Source: Chloroflexota bacterium (lineage in GTDB: Bacteria; Chloroflexota; Anaerolineae; UBA2200). Taken from it: a stretch of 64,000 nt of DNA. The notes beneath the pieces were generated by a model. That model saw only the letters and a program-made list of their open reading frames with translations. It did no database searches and was not told where the DNA came from. Positions 47,231 to 55,631 of this stretch are shown here, piece after piece; the first letter of the stretch is position 1, and each line of letters begins with the position of its first letter. A program made the position numbers and the translations under genes. The stretch is from contig JACIWX010000011.1 of NCBI GenBank assembly GCA_014360755.1, positions 1 to 64,000 on the forward strand, written 5' to 3'.

Positions 47231-49041
47231 TCCCCCAAGTACAGGCAAGAGGCGAAGAGGCGTTGGAAGTTGGGCACGGTGGCGAGTTCGATGTAGCGCA
47301 CGCGGCGCGCGATTTCCTGCGCTTCGCGACGCTTGCTCTCCGAGAGGAGCGCCAGCCGCGCCCCTGCCCCCGCCGCATTGCCTACTTGGGAGAAGCGCTC
47401 CAGAGGCAACGCCGGCAACATGCCGATGATGACCGCACTCGATACATCAATGTAGCTGCCAAAAGCCCCGGCGATGACCACCCGTTCGATGTCCTCGGCG
47501 CTTTTTCCCGCTGCTTGCAAAAGCGCCTCGATGCCCGTGCGCATCGCTCCTTTCGCCAATTGCAACTCGCGCACATCGCGCTGCGTGATGGTAATGGCTG
47601 GGCTGCCATCCCGCTCCTCCTCACTCACCAGCACGAACTCGCGCTCCCCGTTGCGCTGACGCACCCGCGGGTGCTCGCCCATCCTCCCCGTGCGATCCAC
47701 CACGCCATGCAGGTAGAGCTGTGCCAGCGCATCCAGGATGCCCGAACCGCAGATGCCCACCGGCGGCGCACCGTCAATGGTCTGGTATTCGACGCGGTTG
47801 TCCACCAGGCGCAAACGCTCGATCGCTCCCGTCGCCGCGCGCATGCCATGCGTGATGTGCGCACCCTCAAAAGCGGGCCCAGAGGCACAGGAAACGCTGG
47901 TCATCTGCCCGTGGTCGTTCAGACAGACTTCGGTGTTGGTGCCAATGTCCAGCGCCAGTACCAATCCGTCAGCGTGCGCCAGTTCTGTCGCCAAGAGCAT
48001 CGCCACATGGTCTGCTCCGACAAAACCGGCGATGTTGGGCAAGAGGTGGACATACGCCCCCGCCGCGAGGCGCAAGCCCACATCGCGTGCCTTGACGTCC
48101 AATGCCTGGCTCACCGCCGGGACGTACGGGGCGAGCGCCAGTTGGCTGACCGGCAGACGCAGCAGCAGGTGGTGCATGGCGGTATTGCCCACGACCACCG
48201 CCTCTACAATCTGCTCCGGTTTCGCATCCACCTCTGCCGTCAGTTCCAGCGCCAATTGATTGAGCGCTTCCACCGCCAGGGACTGCATCAGCCGTGCCTC
48301 AGACGGATTCTGGTGCGTACGCGTGATGCGCGTGATGACGTCCTCGCCATAGGAAATCTGCGGGTTCATCATCCCCCGGCTTGCCAGCGTGCCGCCCGTC
48401 TCCAGGTCGAGCAGATAGCCCGCGATCTTGGTCGTGCCCAGGTCTACCGCCAGCCCCAGCAGGCGCGTGCCCGCAGGCATGGCAGCCATCCACTCGCCCC
48501 CACGCACAGCAACCCGCAAGGCTTCCGCATCCCGCAAAGCGGCAAATCCCCGCAGCACCTCGATATCCACACTCTGGCAAGCGACGCCCTGCTGCTCCTG
48601 CAGCGCCTGGAGCACGCGTTCGGCATCGGCGCGCGGATCGGCGAGCGAGGGCAGGGCGAGGCGCACGTCGTAGCCCCGCGCAAGCGGCTCAGGCGTCACC
48701 GCCACTTCCTGGCTCTCCACCTGCGTGCGCTGTGGTGTGCTCAGCGACTCGGGCGGCACGTGCACCTTCAGGTCGCTCAGCGCATAGGTTTGGCAAGCCA
48801 GGCGGTAGCCTTCCTGCAGCTCCTTGGCGCTGAGCAGTTCCTGCTCCGATGCCGTCGGGGGAGATACTTGCCCGGACAGCACGCGCACCTTACAGCGGCC
48901 GCACGTCCCCGCTCCACCGCATAGGCTGATGAGCGCCACGCCCAGTTGCTGCGCCGCTTCGAGGAGCGAGGCGTTGGCAGGGCAAGCACCGCGCCGTCCC
49001 AACGGTTCGAAATCAATGTGATGGAATGATGGCATGGTCAT
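47185..49041 (-). CDS. RACo-like corrinoid activation protein (2Fe-2S and ASKHA ATPase)
   Basis: A 618-residue protein that would reduce inactive Co(II) corrinoid back to Co(I) at the expense of ATP. The N-terminal plant-type 2Fe-2S domain has Cys at 41, 47, 50 and 83 (CGGAGTCGRC). The ASKHA region shows AVDLGTTKIAGYLLDLETG, VVGNTAMHHLLL, LALDIGTNTEV and VVIAGAFGSYIDV. ATG at 49041 or 49035 can start it; the latter has better spacing to AAGGAT. The natural end seems to be near LYLGE; the last 14 residues (INHKDTKTQRNVKS) are read from a CACAAAG repeat. Confidence 0.9.
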   Translation of the reverse strand: MTMPSFHHIDFEPLGRRGACPANASLLEAAQQLGVALISLCGGAGTCGRCKVRVLSGQVSPPTASEQELLSAKELQEGYRLACQTYALSDLKVHVPPESLSTPQRTQVESQEVAVTPEPLARGYDVRLALPSLADPRADAERVLQALQEQQGVACQSVDIEVLRGFAALRDAEALRVAVRGGEWMAAMPAGTRLLGLAVDLGTTKIAGYLLDLETGGTLASRGMMNPQISYGEDVITRITRTHQNPSEARLMQSLAVEALNQLALELTAEVDAKPEQIVEAVVVGNTAMHHLLLRLPVSQLALAPYVPAVSQALDVKARDVGLRLAAGAYVHLLPNIAGFVGADHVAMLLATELAHADGLVLALDIGTNTEVCLNDHGQMTSVSCASGPAFEGAHITHGMRAATGAIERLRLVDNRVEYQTIDGAPPVGICGSGILDALAQLYLHGVVDRTGRMGEHPRVRQRNGEREFVLVSEEERDGSPAITITQRDVRELQLAKGAMRTGIEALLQAAGKSAEDIERVVIAGAFGSYIDVSSAVIIGMLPALPLERFSQVGNAAGAGARLALLSESKRREAQEIARRVRYIELATVPNFQRLFASCLYLGEINHKDTKTQRNVKS

Positions 49042-49047
49042 ATCCTT

Positions 49048-49767
49048 TTATCCCTCATGGCTTTGTTCAAATTCATGCATCGTGCGCAGGTGGTAATGCG
49101 GGCACTTGTCCCGGCGCGCACAAAAGTGGCACTGCGCCAGATCGTGAGCGGTGGGCAAGCCGTGCCCCAGCCCGATGAGCAGCGATACCGATTTGAGCGG
49201 CACCATCAGGAAGGTGTCCGTCAGGCGCACGCCGATGCGCTCGGCAGGGAGCAGGTCAAAGACCACCTTTTGATCCTCCAGCGTGCAGTCAGCGCTGCCG
49301 GGACTAATGGGGAAGCTGGCTTGCTGCCCACGGCGTGCTGCCATCTCCTGGATATGCTGCACGACGGTTCTGGCGACATGGCTTACCGCCAACGAACCGG
49401 CGCTATCGTACAGAAAGCCCATCACTCCCTGCCCTGCGGCAAAAGCGCGCGATGCCTCCGCCTCCAGGCGTGGCCCAATCGTACAGAGCGCCACAGCTAC
49501 CTGTGCTGCACGCGCCAACTGCGTGACCACCAGGCGGCTGCGCAGGGCATAGCCATTTGCCAGGAGCAGCGCATCGTCCTGCACCGCCTGCACGTCGAAT
49601 ACCTCATACAAGGCGACTGGCTCAGCCAGTTCCTTGGCTTTGGCGATGGCTTCTTGGTAGAGGCGCATCATCTCTGCACTGGCAGGACCCGCGCTGCGGT
49701 TGCGCCCCTGCTGGACGAGCATCTGCTCGACGGTTAGGTTCAAGGTGAAAGAACGAAGCAGTTCCAC
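49048..49767 (-). CDS. Methionine synthase activation-domain-like protein with C-terminal Cys cluster
   Basis: A 239-residue protein related to the B12-dependent methionine synthase activation domain: VALCTIGPRLEAEASRAF, GFLYDSAGSLAVSHVARTV, FPISPGSADCTLEDQKVVFDLL and the MVPLKSVSLLIGLG strand. The C-terminus carries CHFCARRDKCPHYH, a possible metal or Fe-S site. The start is GTG at 49767. It ends six bases before the RACo-like gene, so it probably assists corrinoid reactivation. Confidence 0.85.
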   Translation of the reverse strand: MELLRSFTLNLTVEQMLVQQGRNRSAGPASAEMMRLYQEAIAKAKELAEPVALYEVFDVQAVQDDALLLANGYALRSRLVVTQLARAAQVAVALCTIGPRLEAEASRAFAAGQGVMGFLYDSAGSLAVSHVARTVVQHIQEMAARRGQQASFPISPGSADCTLEDQKVVFDLLPAERIGVRLTDTFLMVPLKSVSLLIGLGHGLPTAHDLAQCHFCARRDKCPHYHLRTMHEFEQSHEG

Positions 49768-49787
49768 GAATCCTCTTCTCCTCCCAT

Positions 49788-50067
49788 TAGGCTCGTAGTG
49801 CGCACCCTTCGCCTGCGCTCAGGGCAAGCTTCAGTGCGTATTGAGCGCTGGCTAGGTTTGTAGTGCGCACTTCAGTGCGCATGAGCGCTGAAGCGCTCAC
49901 TACAAACCAGGCTCGTAGTGCGCACCCTTCGCCTGCGCTCAGGGCAAGCTTTAGTGCGCATTGAGCGCTGAAGCGCTTACTACAAACCTATGAGCGCTAA
50001 AGCTTGCCCTGAGCCTTGCCCCGAGCGAAGCGAAGGGGCAAGCGAACGGGCGCTCACTACGAACCTC
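49788..50067. repeat. REP-like cluster inside the corrinoid island
   Basis: GTAG-footed TGCGCA- and TGAGCGC-type palindromes with CCTTCGCCTGCGCTCAGGGC inserts. Separates the UroD-type gene from the activation genes. Confidence 0.88.
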
Positions 50068-50130
50068 TTTCTCCAAACAGCAAATGAGGCAGGCCCAAAA
50101 GCCTGCCTCATCTTCCCCACACGCAACGGA

Positions 50131-51258
50131 CTAGTACACCCCGTAGGTCTTGGTGGTCTGGATCATCTTGTCCACCAGTTCGAAGCGCGAATCTACGGTC
50201 AGTTCGGCACTGATGATCAGCCCGCCACCGGCGGCGCAGCCATCAATGATGCGCTTGACCTCGCGCTCTACCTCTTCCTCGGTGCCAAACGTGAACAGCG
50301 AGGGCTTGAGGTTGCCGAACAGGCACAAGTGATCCCCCAGCACTTTCTTCGCCTTGATGATGTCGGTGCGCTCATCCAGGTGCAGGTAGCCAGACTTGGG
50401 CGGAAGTTCCTTCAGATATTCTAGCATCGGCGTCCAGTTGGTGTCAAAGTGGTACTGCAGCCGATAGCCCGCGGCGACAGCCGCGTTAGCCGCGCGCAAG
50501 ATGAAGGGGAGCTGGAACTTTTCGAACATCTTCGGCGACCACAGGTCAGCAGAGCCCAGGCAGCCCAGGATGAGCGTCTTGGCTTGCACCATCTCCGCCA
50601 GGCTCAGCGCCGCTGCAATCAAGCCATCGCAGGTGATGTCCAGGACTTCGAGCATCTTGTCTGGATGGCGGCGCACATCGAGCAAGAAGTTGGTCGTGCC
50701 GCGCAGGCGGGAAAGCCAGCCCACCGGCTCGCTCATGGAAGCGTCAATCATGGTCGGCACCTGGTACTGCTCCCACCACTTGCGCATAATCGCGGCGGTC
50801 TGCGGCACCATTTTCCCTACCAATGCGAGGTCGCTCACCCCTGCCCGCCGGAAACTGAAGAAGCGGTGGAAGCCTTCTTTGAGGATCAGGTCGTAATCCT
50901 TCTCCGTCATGAGAGGATTGTCCCGCGAGCGCTCGTTCAGGTTGGGTTCCGTATCCGGTGGGAACTCGCGGCCCGGGAGGTGCCACTCCAGATAGTAGGT
51001 GGAGAACATGTCCGGGATGGGGTTGAGGTACATGGCGAGCAGGAAGCCAACTTCCGCCATGTCAAAGCCGCCGTGTTTTTTGAAGCCGTACTCGAAAGCC
51101 TCGTCCGCTTTCCACGGATCCATCAGCACATCTGCCACCGTCATGCCCGCCAGCCTGCTGTAGTAGAACTCGCCCATCGGCGCAATGCCCACGCGGTCTG
51201 GCTGCTCCAGGTTGATGTGCTTGTTCACGCGTTCGATTGCAGTCATCTCAGCCATCAT
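50131..51258 (-). CDS. UroD-family corrinoid methyltransferase
   Basis: A 375-residue TIM-barrel of the uroporphyrinogen-decarboxylase-like methyltransferases (MtaA/CmuA relatives). Its start overlaps the corrinoid protein stop (ATGA), so the two are translated together. Recognisable parts: AIERVNKHINLEQPDRVGIAP, a long barrel, and the C-terminal CLFGNLKPSLFTFGTEEEVEREVKRIID...GGLIISAE. It would transfer a methyl group from a donor (a methylated aromatic, halide or amine) to the corrinoid protein. The donor cannot be predicted. Confidence 0.88.
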   Translation of the reverse strand: MMAEMTAIERVNKHINLEQPDRVGIAPMGEFYYSRLAGMTVADVLMDPWKADEAFEYGFKKHGGFDMAEVGFLLAMYLNPIPDMFSTYYLEWHLPGREFPPDTEPNLNERSRDNPLMTEKDYDLILKEGFHRFFSFRRAGVSDLALVGKMVPQTAAIMRKWWEQYQVPTMIDASMSEPVGWLSRLRGTTNFLLDVRRHPDKMLEVLDITCDGLIAAALSLAEMVQAKTLILGCLGSADLWSPKMFEKFQLPFILRAANAAVAAGYRLQYHFDTNWTPMLEYLKELPPKSGYLHLDERTDIIKAKKVLGDHLCLFGNLKPSLFTFGTEEEVEREVKRIIDGCAAGGGLIISAELTVDSRFELVDKMIQTTKTYGVY

Positions 51259-51899
51259 TTCACCCCCATGAATGCCTGAATGATCTTCAAGCCTTTGTAA
51301 GCGTCATCGCTGGCGGCATCTGCGCCTACCAGTTGGCGCCATCGTTCGTCCACCGGCAACCCGCCGATGATCACCTTTACTTTGTCGCGCAAGCCTGTCT
51401 CCTGGAGCAGTTTGACCGTCTTTGCCATGGGGTCAAGGGACATGGTCATGATGCCGGACATGCCCAGGATGTCCGCGCCGTCTTTCTGCACCTGTTCGAC
51501 GAATTTGGCGGGAGGCACGTCAATGCCCAGGTCCGTAACGGCAAAGCCGGCGTTGCGTGCCAGCGCAACAAAGATGTTCTTGCCGATGTCGTGCAGATCG
51601 CCCTGTACCGTGCCGATGACCATTTTGCCGCAGACCTTGCGCTCTGGCGCGCCTTGTGCCAACATGGCTGGCTCGAGGAGATCCATAGCCTCTTTGAAAA
51701 TCTCGGCACCCATCACCAGTTCGGCAAGGAAGTATTCGCCAGCGGCGTATTTCTCGCCGATGACGTTCATGCCTTTGGTCAAGGCATCCAGGATGTCGCG
51801 CGCCTTTTCCCCGCTGGCTAGGAGGCGCTTGACCTCATCCAGGGCAGCCTTTTCCTCCAGGTTGACCATGTAGTCAGTAAGTAGCTGCATGTTGCTCAT
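51255..51899 (-). CDS. Corrinoid (B12-binding) methyltransferase protein
   Basis: A 214-residue methyl carrier of the MtaC/MtbC type. The helical cap (~1-88) precedes the Rossmann-like B12-binding domain. The cobalt-ligand motif is GDLHDIGKNI (His103), and GMSGIMTMS and VIIGGLPVDE complete the site. The start at 51899 has GGAG eight bases upstream. It is the hub of the island: methylated by the UroD-type enzyme, demethylated by the pterin enzyme, and reactivated by the RACo-like protein. Confidence 0.93.
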   Translation of the reverse strand: MSNMQLLTDYMVNLEEKAALDEVKRLLASGEKARDILDALTKGMNVIGEKYAAGEYFLAELVMGAEIFKEAMDLLEPAMLAQGAPERKVCGKMVIGTVQGDLHDIGKNIFVALARNAGFAVTDLGIDVPPAKFVEQVQKDGADILGMSGIMTMSLDPMAKTVKLLQETGLRDKVKVIIGGLPVDERWRQLVGADAASDDAYKGLKIIQAFMGVK

Positions 51900-51935
51900 T
51901 GTCTTTGCTCCTTCGAATGTCATTTGGGTCAGGTT

Positions 51936-52154
51936 TCAATGCTGCGGTGGAGGCCCGCCGGCGCCATGTGGGCCACCAGGAGGACCACCAGGGGGACCAG
52001 GCGGAGCAACGCCCCAGGCGCCCATGAGCATGAACAGCGCCATCGTCGCTTGCTCTGCCGCCTCTCCGAACATCATCCGTGCGATCAGTTTGTTCCTCTC
52101 TGCCGGTGGCATCTTGGCAATTGCTTTTCCCTTTTCTTTCTCTTCTTCGAGCAT
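51936..52154 (-). CDS. Small Pro/Gly-tailed protein of the corrinoid operon
   Basis: A 72-residue protein with a charged start (EEEKEKGKAIAKMPPAERNK), a Met-rich hydrophobic stretch (ATMALFMLMGAWGV) and a Pro/Gly/His tail ending GGPPPQH. AGGAGGAG precedes the ATG at 52154, so it is likely translated. It lies between the MarR gene and the corrinoid gene. Family unknown; the His at the tail end could bind metal. Confidence 0.65.
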   Translation of the reverse strand: MLEEEKEKGKAIAKMPPAERNKLIARMMFGEAAEQATMALFMLMGAWGVAPPGPPGGPPGGPHGAGGPPPQH

Positions 52155-52253
52155 GCTTTTCTCCTCCTAAGATTGATGTGCAGGGCTCACAGGGAGCCCC
52201 GTTATGAGCGGCGCAGAACTTTTACCGCTGTTATTGCCTTGCAGTGGGGGACA

Positions 52254-52718
52254 CTATAAGGGGGTACAATCTTCCTCGCTGGGGTATCCAGAGAGAATTT
52301 GCACCGTGGAGAAAATACAGTTGAGCGATCGTTTCAGTTCTTGCACGTCCTCTGCGCGGAGATTTTGTAACGCTTTCTGCAAAGCCTCCACACGGACGGC
52401 GTCAATCTTTTCGCACAGTGCAAGCCCTTGGGGAGTCAGCCAAGCCAGGCGTACTCGGGCGTCATGTTCGTCCCTTCCCCGCCTCACCATCCCCTTTTGT
52501 TCCAGGTGTTGCAAAATGCGCGTGACAAAGCCCATGTCAATGTACATACGCTTTGCCAAAGTGTCTTGGGAGATGCCATCGCCTTCATAGAGTCCGACCA
52601 GGGCGACGAATTCCTGGAGGGTGATGCCTAGAGGGCGCAGGTGTTGGAGGAGATAATGCTTCATCGCCCGATCGGTCCGTCCCAAGAGGAAACCAAGGTC
52701 ATCTTCTAGACGCATCAT
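52254..52718 (-). CDS. MarR-family regulator
   Basis: A 154-residue winged-helix regulator: LQEFVALVGLYEGDGISQDTLAKRMYIDMGFVTRILQHLEQKGMVRRGRDEHDARVRLAWLTPQG. ATG at 52718 or 52715 follows AAGGAGG. It is the first gene of the corrinoid island, with its own strong promoter containing a TATAG-CAA-CTATA dyad. It probably represses itself and the island until a substrate binds. Confidence 0.92.
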   Translation of the reverse strand: MMRLEDDLGFLLGRTDRAMKHYLLQHLRPLGITLQEFVALVGLYEGDGISQDTLAKRMYIDMGFVTRILQHLEQKGMVRRGRDEHDARVRLAWLTPQGLALCEKIDAVRVEALQKALQNLRAEDVQELKRSLNCIFSTVQILSGYPSEEDCTPL

Positions 52719-52763
52719 GTCTGCAGCCCTCCTTATAGGATGATGGGGGAAGGGAATCCTTGT

Positions 52764-52804
52764 TATAGCAACTATAGTATAGCACAGTAAGCTGGATTTG
52801 TCAA
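52764..52804 (-). promoter_or_regulatory. MarR promoter and operator
   Basis: Minus strand: TTGACA (52799-52804), 17-base spacer ending TGC, TATACT (52776-52781). The perfect dyad TATAG-CAA-CTATA (52764-52776) overlaps the -10 edge and the start point. Confidence 0.75.
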
Positions 52805-52819
52805 GTTTCCGTGCCTTTG

Positions 52820-53090
52820 CAGCGTGAGGGTGCCATCCCGCTCTAGGCGGAGCACAGTCCGCCGGGGCGTGGGAAATGAGGTGCGCAGTGAGCGCTAAAG
52901 CGCTCACTACAAACCAATTGAGCCGCCAGGGAATAAAATTCCCTGGCTGAAACGAGCAGTAGGGGTGACCCACCGGGTCGCCCCTACCTTTCATCATCAG
53001 GTTATCACTGTGTCATTCTGAGCCGCGTAGCGGCGAAGAACCTCGCCACGCGCTCCAGAGAGGGCGTGGAGACCTGTCAGGTCTAGTCCA
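52820..53090. repeat. Hairpin mosaic with one REP-like unit
   Basis: No gene. GGCGGAGCACAGTCCGCC, a REP palindrome (52882-52918), CCAGGGAATAAAATTCCCTGG, GGGCGACCC...GGGTCGCC-type and CATTCTGAGCCGC blocks. Confidence 0.8.
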
Positions 53091-53091
53091 G

Positions 53092-53120
53092 TTGACAAGG
53101 AAAGAGGGTGGGGTGATAAT
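53092..53120 (+). promoter_or_regulatory. Strong promoter of the beta-glucosidase gene
   Basis: TTGACA (53092-53097), 17-base spacer, GATAAT (53115-53120); AAGGAGG follows before the start at 53155. Confidence 0.75.
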
Positions 53121-53154
53121 ATGCCTAACCCCATCTGACAAGGAGGCGAAAACC

Positions 53155-54513
53155 ATGTCCAACGACGGATTCCTCTCTTTCCCCCAGAGTTTCCTTTGGG
53201 GCGTTTCCACCTCGGCGTATCAAATCGAAGGCGCTGTAGACGAAGATGGCCGCGGGCTTTCCATCTGGGATACCTTCTGCCGCCAGCCAGGCAAGGTGCG
53301 CAACGGGGAGAACGGCGACGTCGCCGCAGATCATTACCACCGCTGGCAAGAAGATGTGCACATCATGGCTGAACTGGGGCTCAAGGCGTACCGCTTCTCC
53401 ATCGCCTGGCCGCGCATCCTCCCTTCCGGCTACGGCGCGGTCAATCCCAAGGGGCTGGATTTCTACGGACGGCTGGTGGACGCTCTGCTGGCAAAGGGCA
53501 TTGAGCCTTTCCCCACGCTGTACCATTGGGACCTGCCGCAGGCATTGCAAGACCGCGGCGGATGGCCCAACCGCGACACCGCCTATTATTTTGCCGAGTA
53601 CGCGCAGGTTATCGCCGAGGCACTGGGCGACCGCGTCACCTACTGGATCACGCACAACGAGCCCTTCGTCGCCGCCGTGCTGGGGTACTTTACCGGCGAA
53701 CACGCCCCTGGTGTGCAGGACCCTGTCGCGGCTTTCCAAGCCGGGCATCATTTGCTGCTCTCCCATGGCTTGGCTGCTCAAGCGCTGCGCGAAACAGCAC
53801 GCCTCCGCCCGCACGTGGGCATCGCACTCAACCTCAGCCCGGTCTATCCCGCCTCGGAAAGCGAAGCCGACCGCCAGGCGGCGGTGCGCTTTGACGGCGT
53901 GCTCAACCGCATGTTCCTCGATCCCCTCTTCCGGCGGCAGTACCCTCAGGATCTGCTGAACTTATTGGGCGGGCTGTTCCCCCAGCCGGAGCCTGGCGAC
54001 CTGGATCGCATCGGCGCACCGCTCGATTTCCTCGGCGTGAATTATTACAGCCGCATCGTTGTGCGCCATGACCCGGAGTTCCCGCTCATCCAAGCCGTGC
54101 AGGTGCAGCCGGAAGGTGCGGAGTATTCGCAGATGTGGGAGATTTACCCGCAGGGCATGTACGACCTGCTTACGCGTATTTGGGCGGATTACCGCCCTGC
54201 TTATGTTCTGGTGACTGAGAACGGCATCCCAGTGGCGGACGCCCCCGACCTGGACGGGCGCGTGCGCGACGAGCGCCGCATCCGCTACCTGCGCGACCAC
54301 CTGGTACAGGTACACCGCGCCATGAGCGATGGCGTCCCGCTGCGCGGCTACTTTGTCTGGTCGCTCCTGGACAATTTTGAATGGGCGCACGGCTATGCCA
54401 TGCGTTTTGGCTTGGTCTACGTGGACTATGCCACGCAGCAGCGCATCGTGAAGGACAGCGGGCGCTGGTATGCGCAGGTGGTGGCGGAGAATGGGGTGAG
54501 GGTTGGGGAGTGA
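53155..54513 (+). CDS. GH1 beta-glucosidase
   Basis: A 452-residue cytoplasmic glycoside hydrolase of family 1, of usual length. The acid/base Glu is in THNEP (E169) and the nucleophile Glu in VTENG (E355). The N-terminal family signature FLWGVSTSAYQIEGA is complete, as is GYFVWSLLDNFEWAHGY near the end. There is no signal peptide, so it acts on imported oligosaccharides. The stop codon lies at the start of a heptamer array. The downstream deacetylase is probably co-transcribed. Confidence 0.97.
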   Translation: MSNDGFLSFPQSFLWGVSTSAYQIEGAVDEDGRGLSIWDTFCRQPGKVRNGENGDVAADHYHRWQEDVHIMAELGLKAYRFSIAWPRILPSGYGAVNPKGLDFYGRLVDALLAKGIEPFPTLYHWDLPQALQDRGGWPNRDTAYYFAEYAQVIAEALGDRVTYWITHNEPFVAAVLGYFTGEHAPGVQDPVAAFQAGHHLLLSHGLAAQALRETARLRPHVGIALNLSPVYPASESEADRQAAVRFDGVLNRMFLDPLFRRQYPQDLLNLLGGLFPQPEPGDLDRIGAPLDFLGVNYYSRIVVRHDPEFPLIQAVQVQPEGAEYSQMWEIYPQGMYDLLTRIWADYRPAYVLVTENGIPVADAPDLDGRVRDERRIRYLRDHLVQVHRAMSDGVPLRGYFVWSLLDNFEWAHGYAMRFGLVYVDYATQQRIVKDSGRWYAQVVAENGVRVGE

Positions 54514-54603
54514 GGAGTGAGGAATGACGAGTGACGAGTGACGAGTGAGGAGTGACGAGTGAGGAGTGAGGAGTGAGGAGTGACGAGTGACGAGTGAGGA
54601 GGA
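54509..54603. repeat. GTGANGA heptamer array
   Basis: About thirteen units. The left end gives the GH1 stop; the right end (GAGGAGGAGAGG) gives the ribosome-binding site of the next gene. Confidence 0.9.
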
Positions 54604-54609
54604 GAGGGT

Positions 54610-55500
54610 GTGAATGCTTTTTTAGAGCGCTTGGGTTTTGCTCCAGAGGACCGCGTGGTGATCTTCCATGCGGATGATTTGGGCATGTGCCATGCCATGA
54701 ACGAGGCTTTTATGGATATCGTGCGGCAGGGTTTCCTGCGCACGGGTGCGGTGATGGTGCCCTGCCCGTGGTTCCCAGAGCTGGCTGCTTTTGCGCGGGA
54801 ACAGGCAGGGGCACTGGATATCGGCGTGCACCTGACGCTCACCAGCGAGTGGCAGACATATCGCTGGGGACCCATCTCCACCCGTGACCCAGGCAGCGGG
54901 CTGCTCGATGCGGATGGGTATTTCTGGCGCGAGACGGAAGCGGTGCATGCCCACATGAACGCCGAGGCAGCGGCGGCGGAACTGCGCGCACAGATCGAGC
55001 GGGCGCTGGCGGCAGGGATTGACGTCACGCACATTGACACACACATGGGTTCCGTGCTCCATCCCGACCTGGCGCTGGTGTATATCAGCCTGGCGCAGGA
55101 GTACCGCATCCCCGCCATGATCCCGCGCCTGTCGCTCGATGAGCTCACGGGGATGGGCGTTTCCCGCGAGATGGCGCAGACCTTTGTGACGATGCTGAAC
55201 GTCCTGGAGGAAAGCGGCACCTTGCCGGTGGTGGATCATCTGCGCTCCTTGGAAGAGCCGACGCCTGATGCGCGCCTGGAAAAGTACGCTGCCGTGTTGC
55301 GTGCGCTGCCGCCGGGGCTGACGCACCTGCTCTTCCACGCCGCCCGTCCAGGGGAGGAAATCCGGGCTATTGCCCCCGATTGGCCCATGCGCGTGGCGGA
55401 TTACAGCGTCTTTGCAGGTGAGGGCGTGCGGCGCCTCGTGGAGGAGACAGGGGTGAAGGTGCTGCCATACCGCGCCTTGCGCGAGGTGATGCGGGCGTAG
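54610..55500 (+). CDS. YdjC/ChbG-family carbohydrate deacetylase
   Basis: A 296-residue protein of the YdjC/ChbG family, which removes acetyl groups from N-acetylated sugars. Metal-site motifs: HADDLGMCHAMNEAF, DIGVHLTLTSEW and HIDTHMGSVLHP. The GTG start at 54610 has a ribosome-binding site made from heptamer repeat. The pairing with GH1 suggests oligosaccharide breakdown. The TAG stop lies at the edge of a GAGGGCGAGGGGCC repeat. Confidence 0.9.
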   Translation: MNAFLERLGFAPEDRVVIFHADDLGMCHAMNEAFMDIVRQGFLRTGAVMVPCPWFPELAAFAREQAGALDIGVHLTLTSEWQTYRWGPISTRDPGSGLLDADGYFWRETEAVHAHMNAEAAAAELRAQIERALAAGIDVTHIDTHMGSVLHPDLALVYISLAQEYRIPAMIPRLSLDELTGMGVSREMAQTFVTMLNVLEESGTLPVVDHLRSLEEPTPDARLEKYAAVLRALPPGLTHLLFHAARPGEEIRAIAPDWPMRVADYSVFAGEGVRRLVEETGVKVLPYRALREVMRA

Positions 55501-55504
55501 AGGG

Positions 55505-55630
55505 CGAGGGGCCATCAACGAATGGGGAACGAATCAACGAATCCCCCCTACACCCCTTTGTTTCTTACCGCCGAGGGCGCGGAGAGCGCAGAGAAAAATA
55601 AAAACCTCTGCGTTCTCTGCGGTAAAACAA
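55505..55630. repeat. CCATCAACGAATGGGG module and CGCAGAGAA-type inverted repeat
   Basis: Short mosaic between convergent genes; no gene. Confidence 0.8.
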
Positions 55631-55631
55631 T

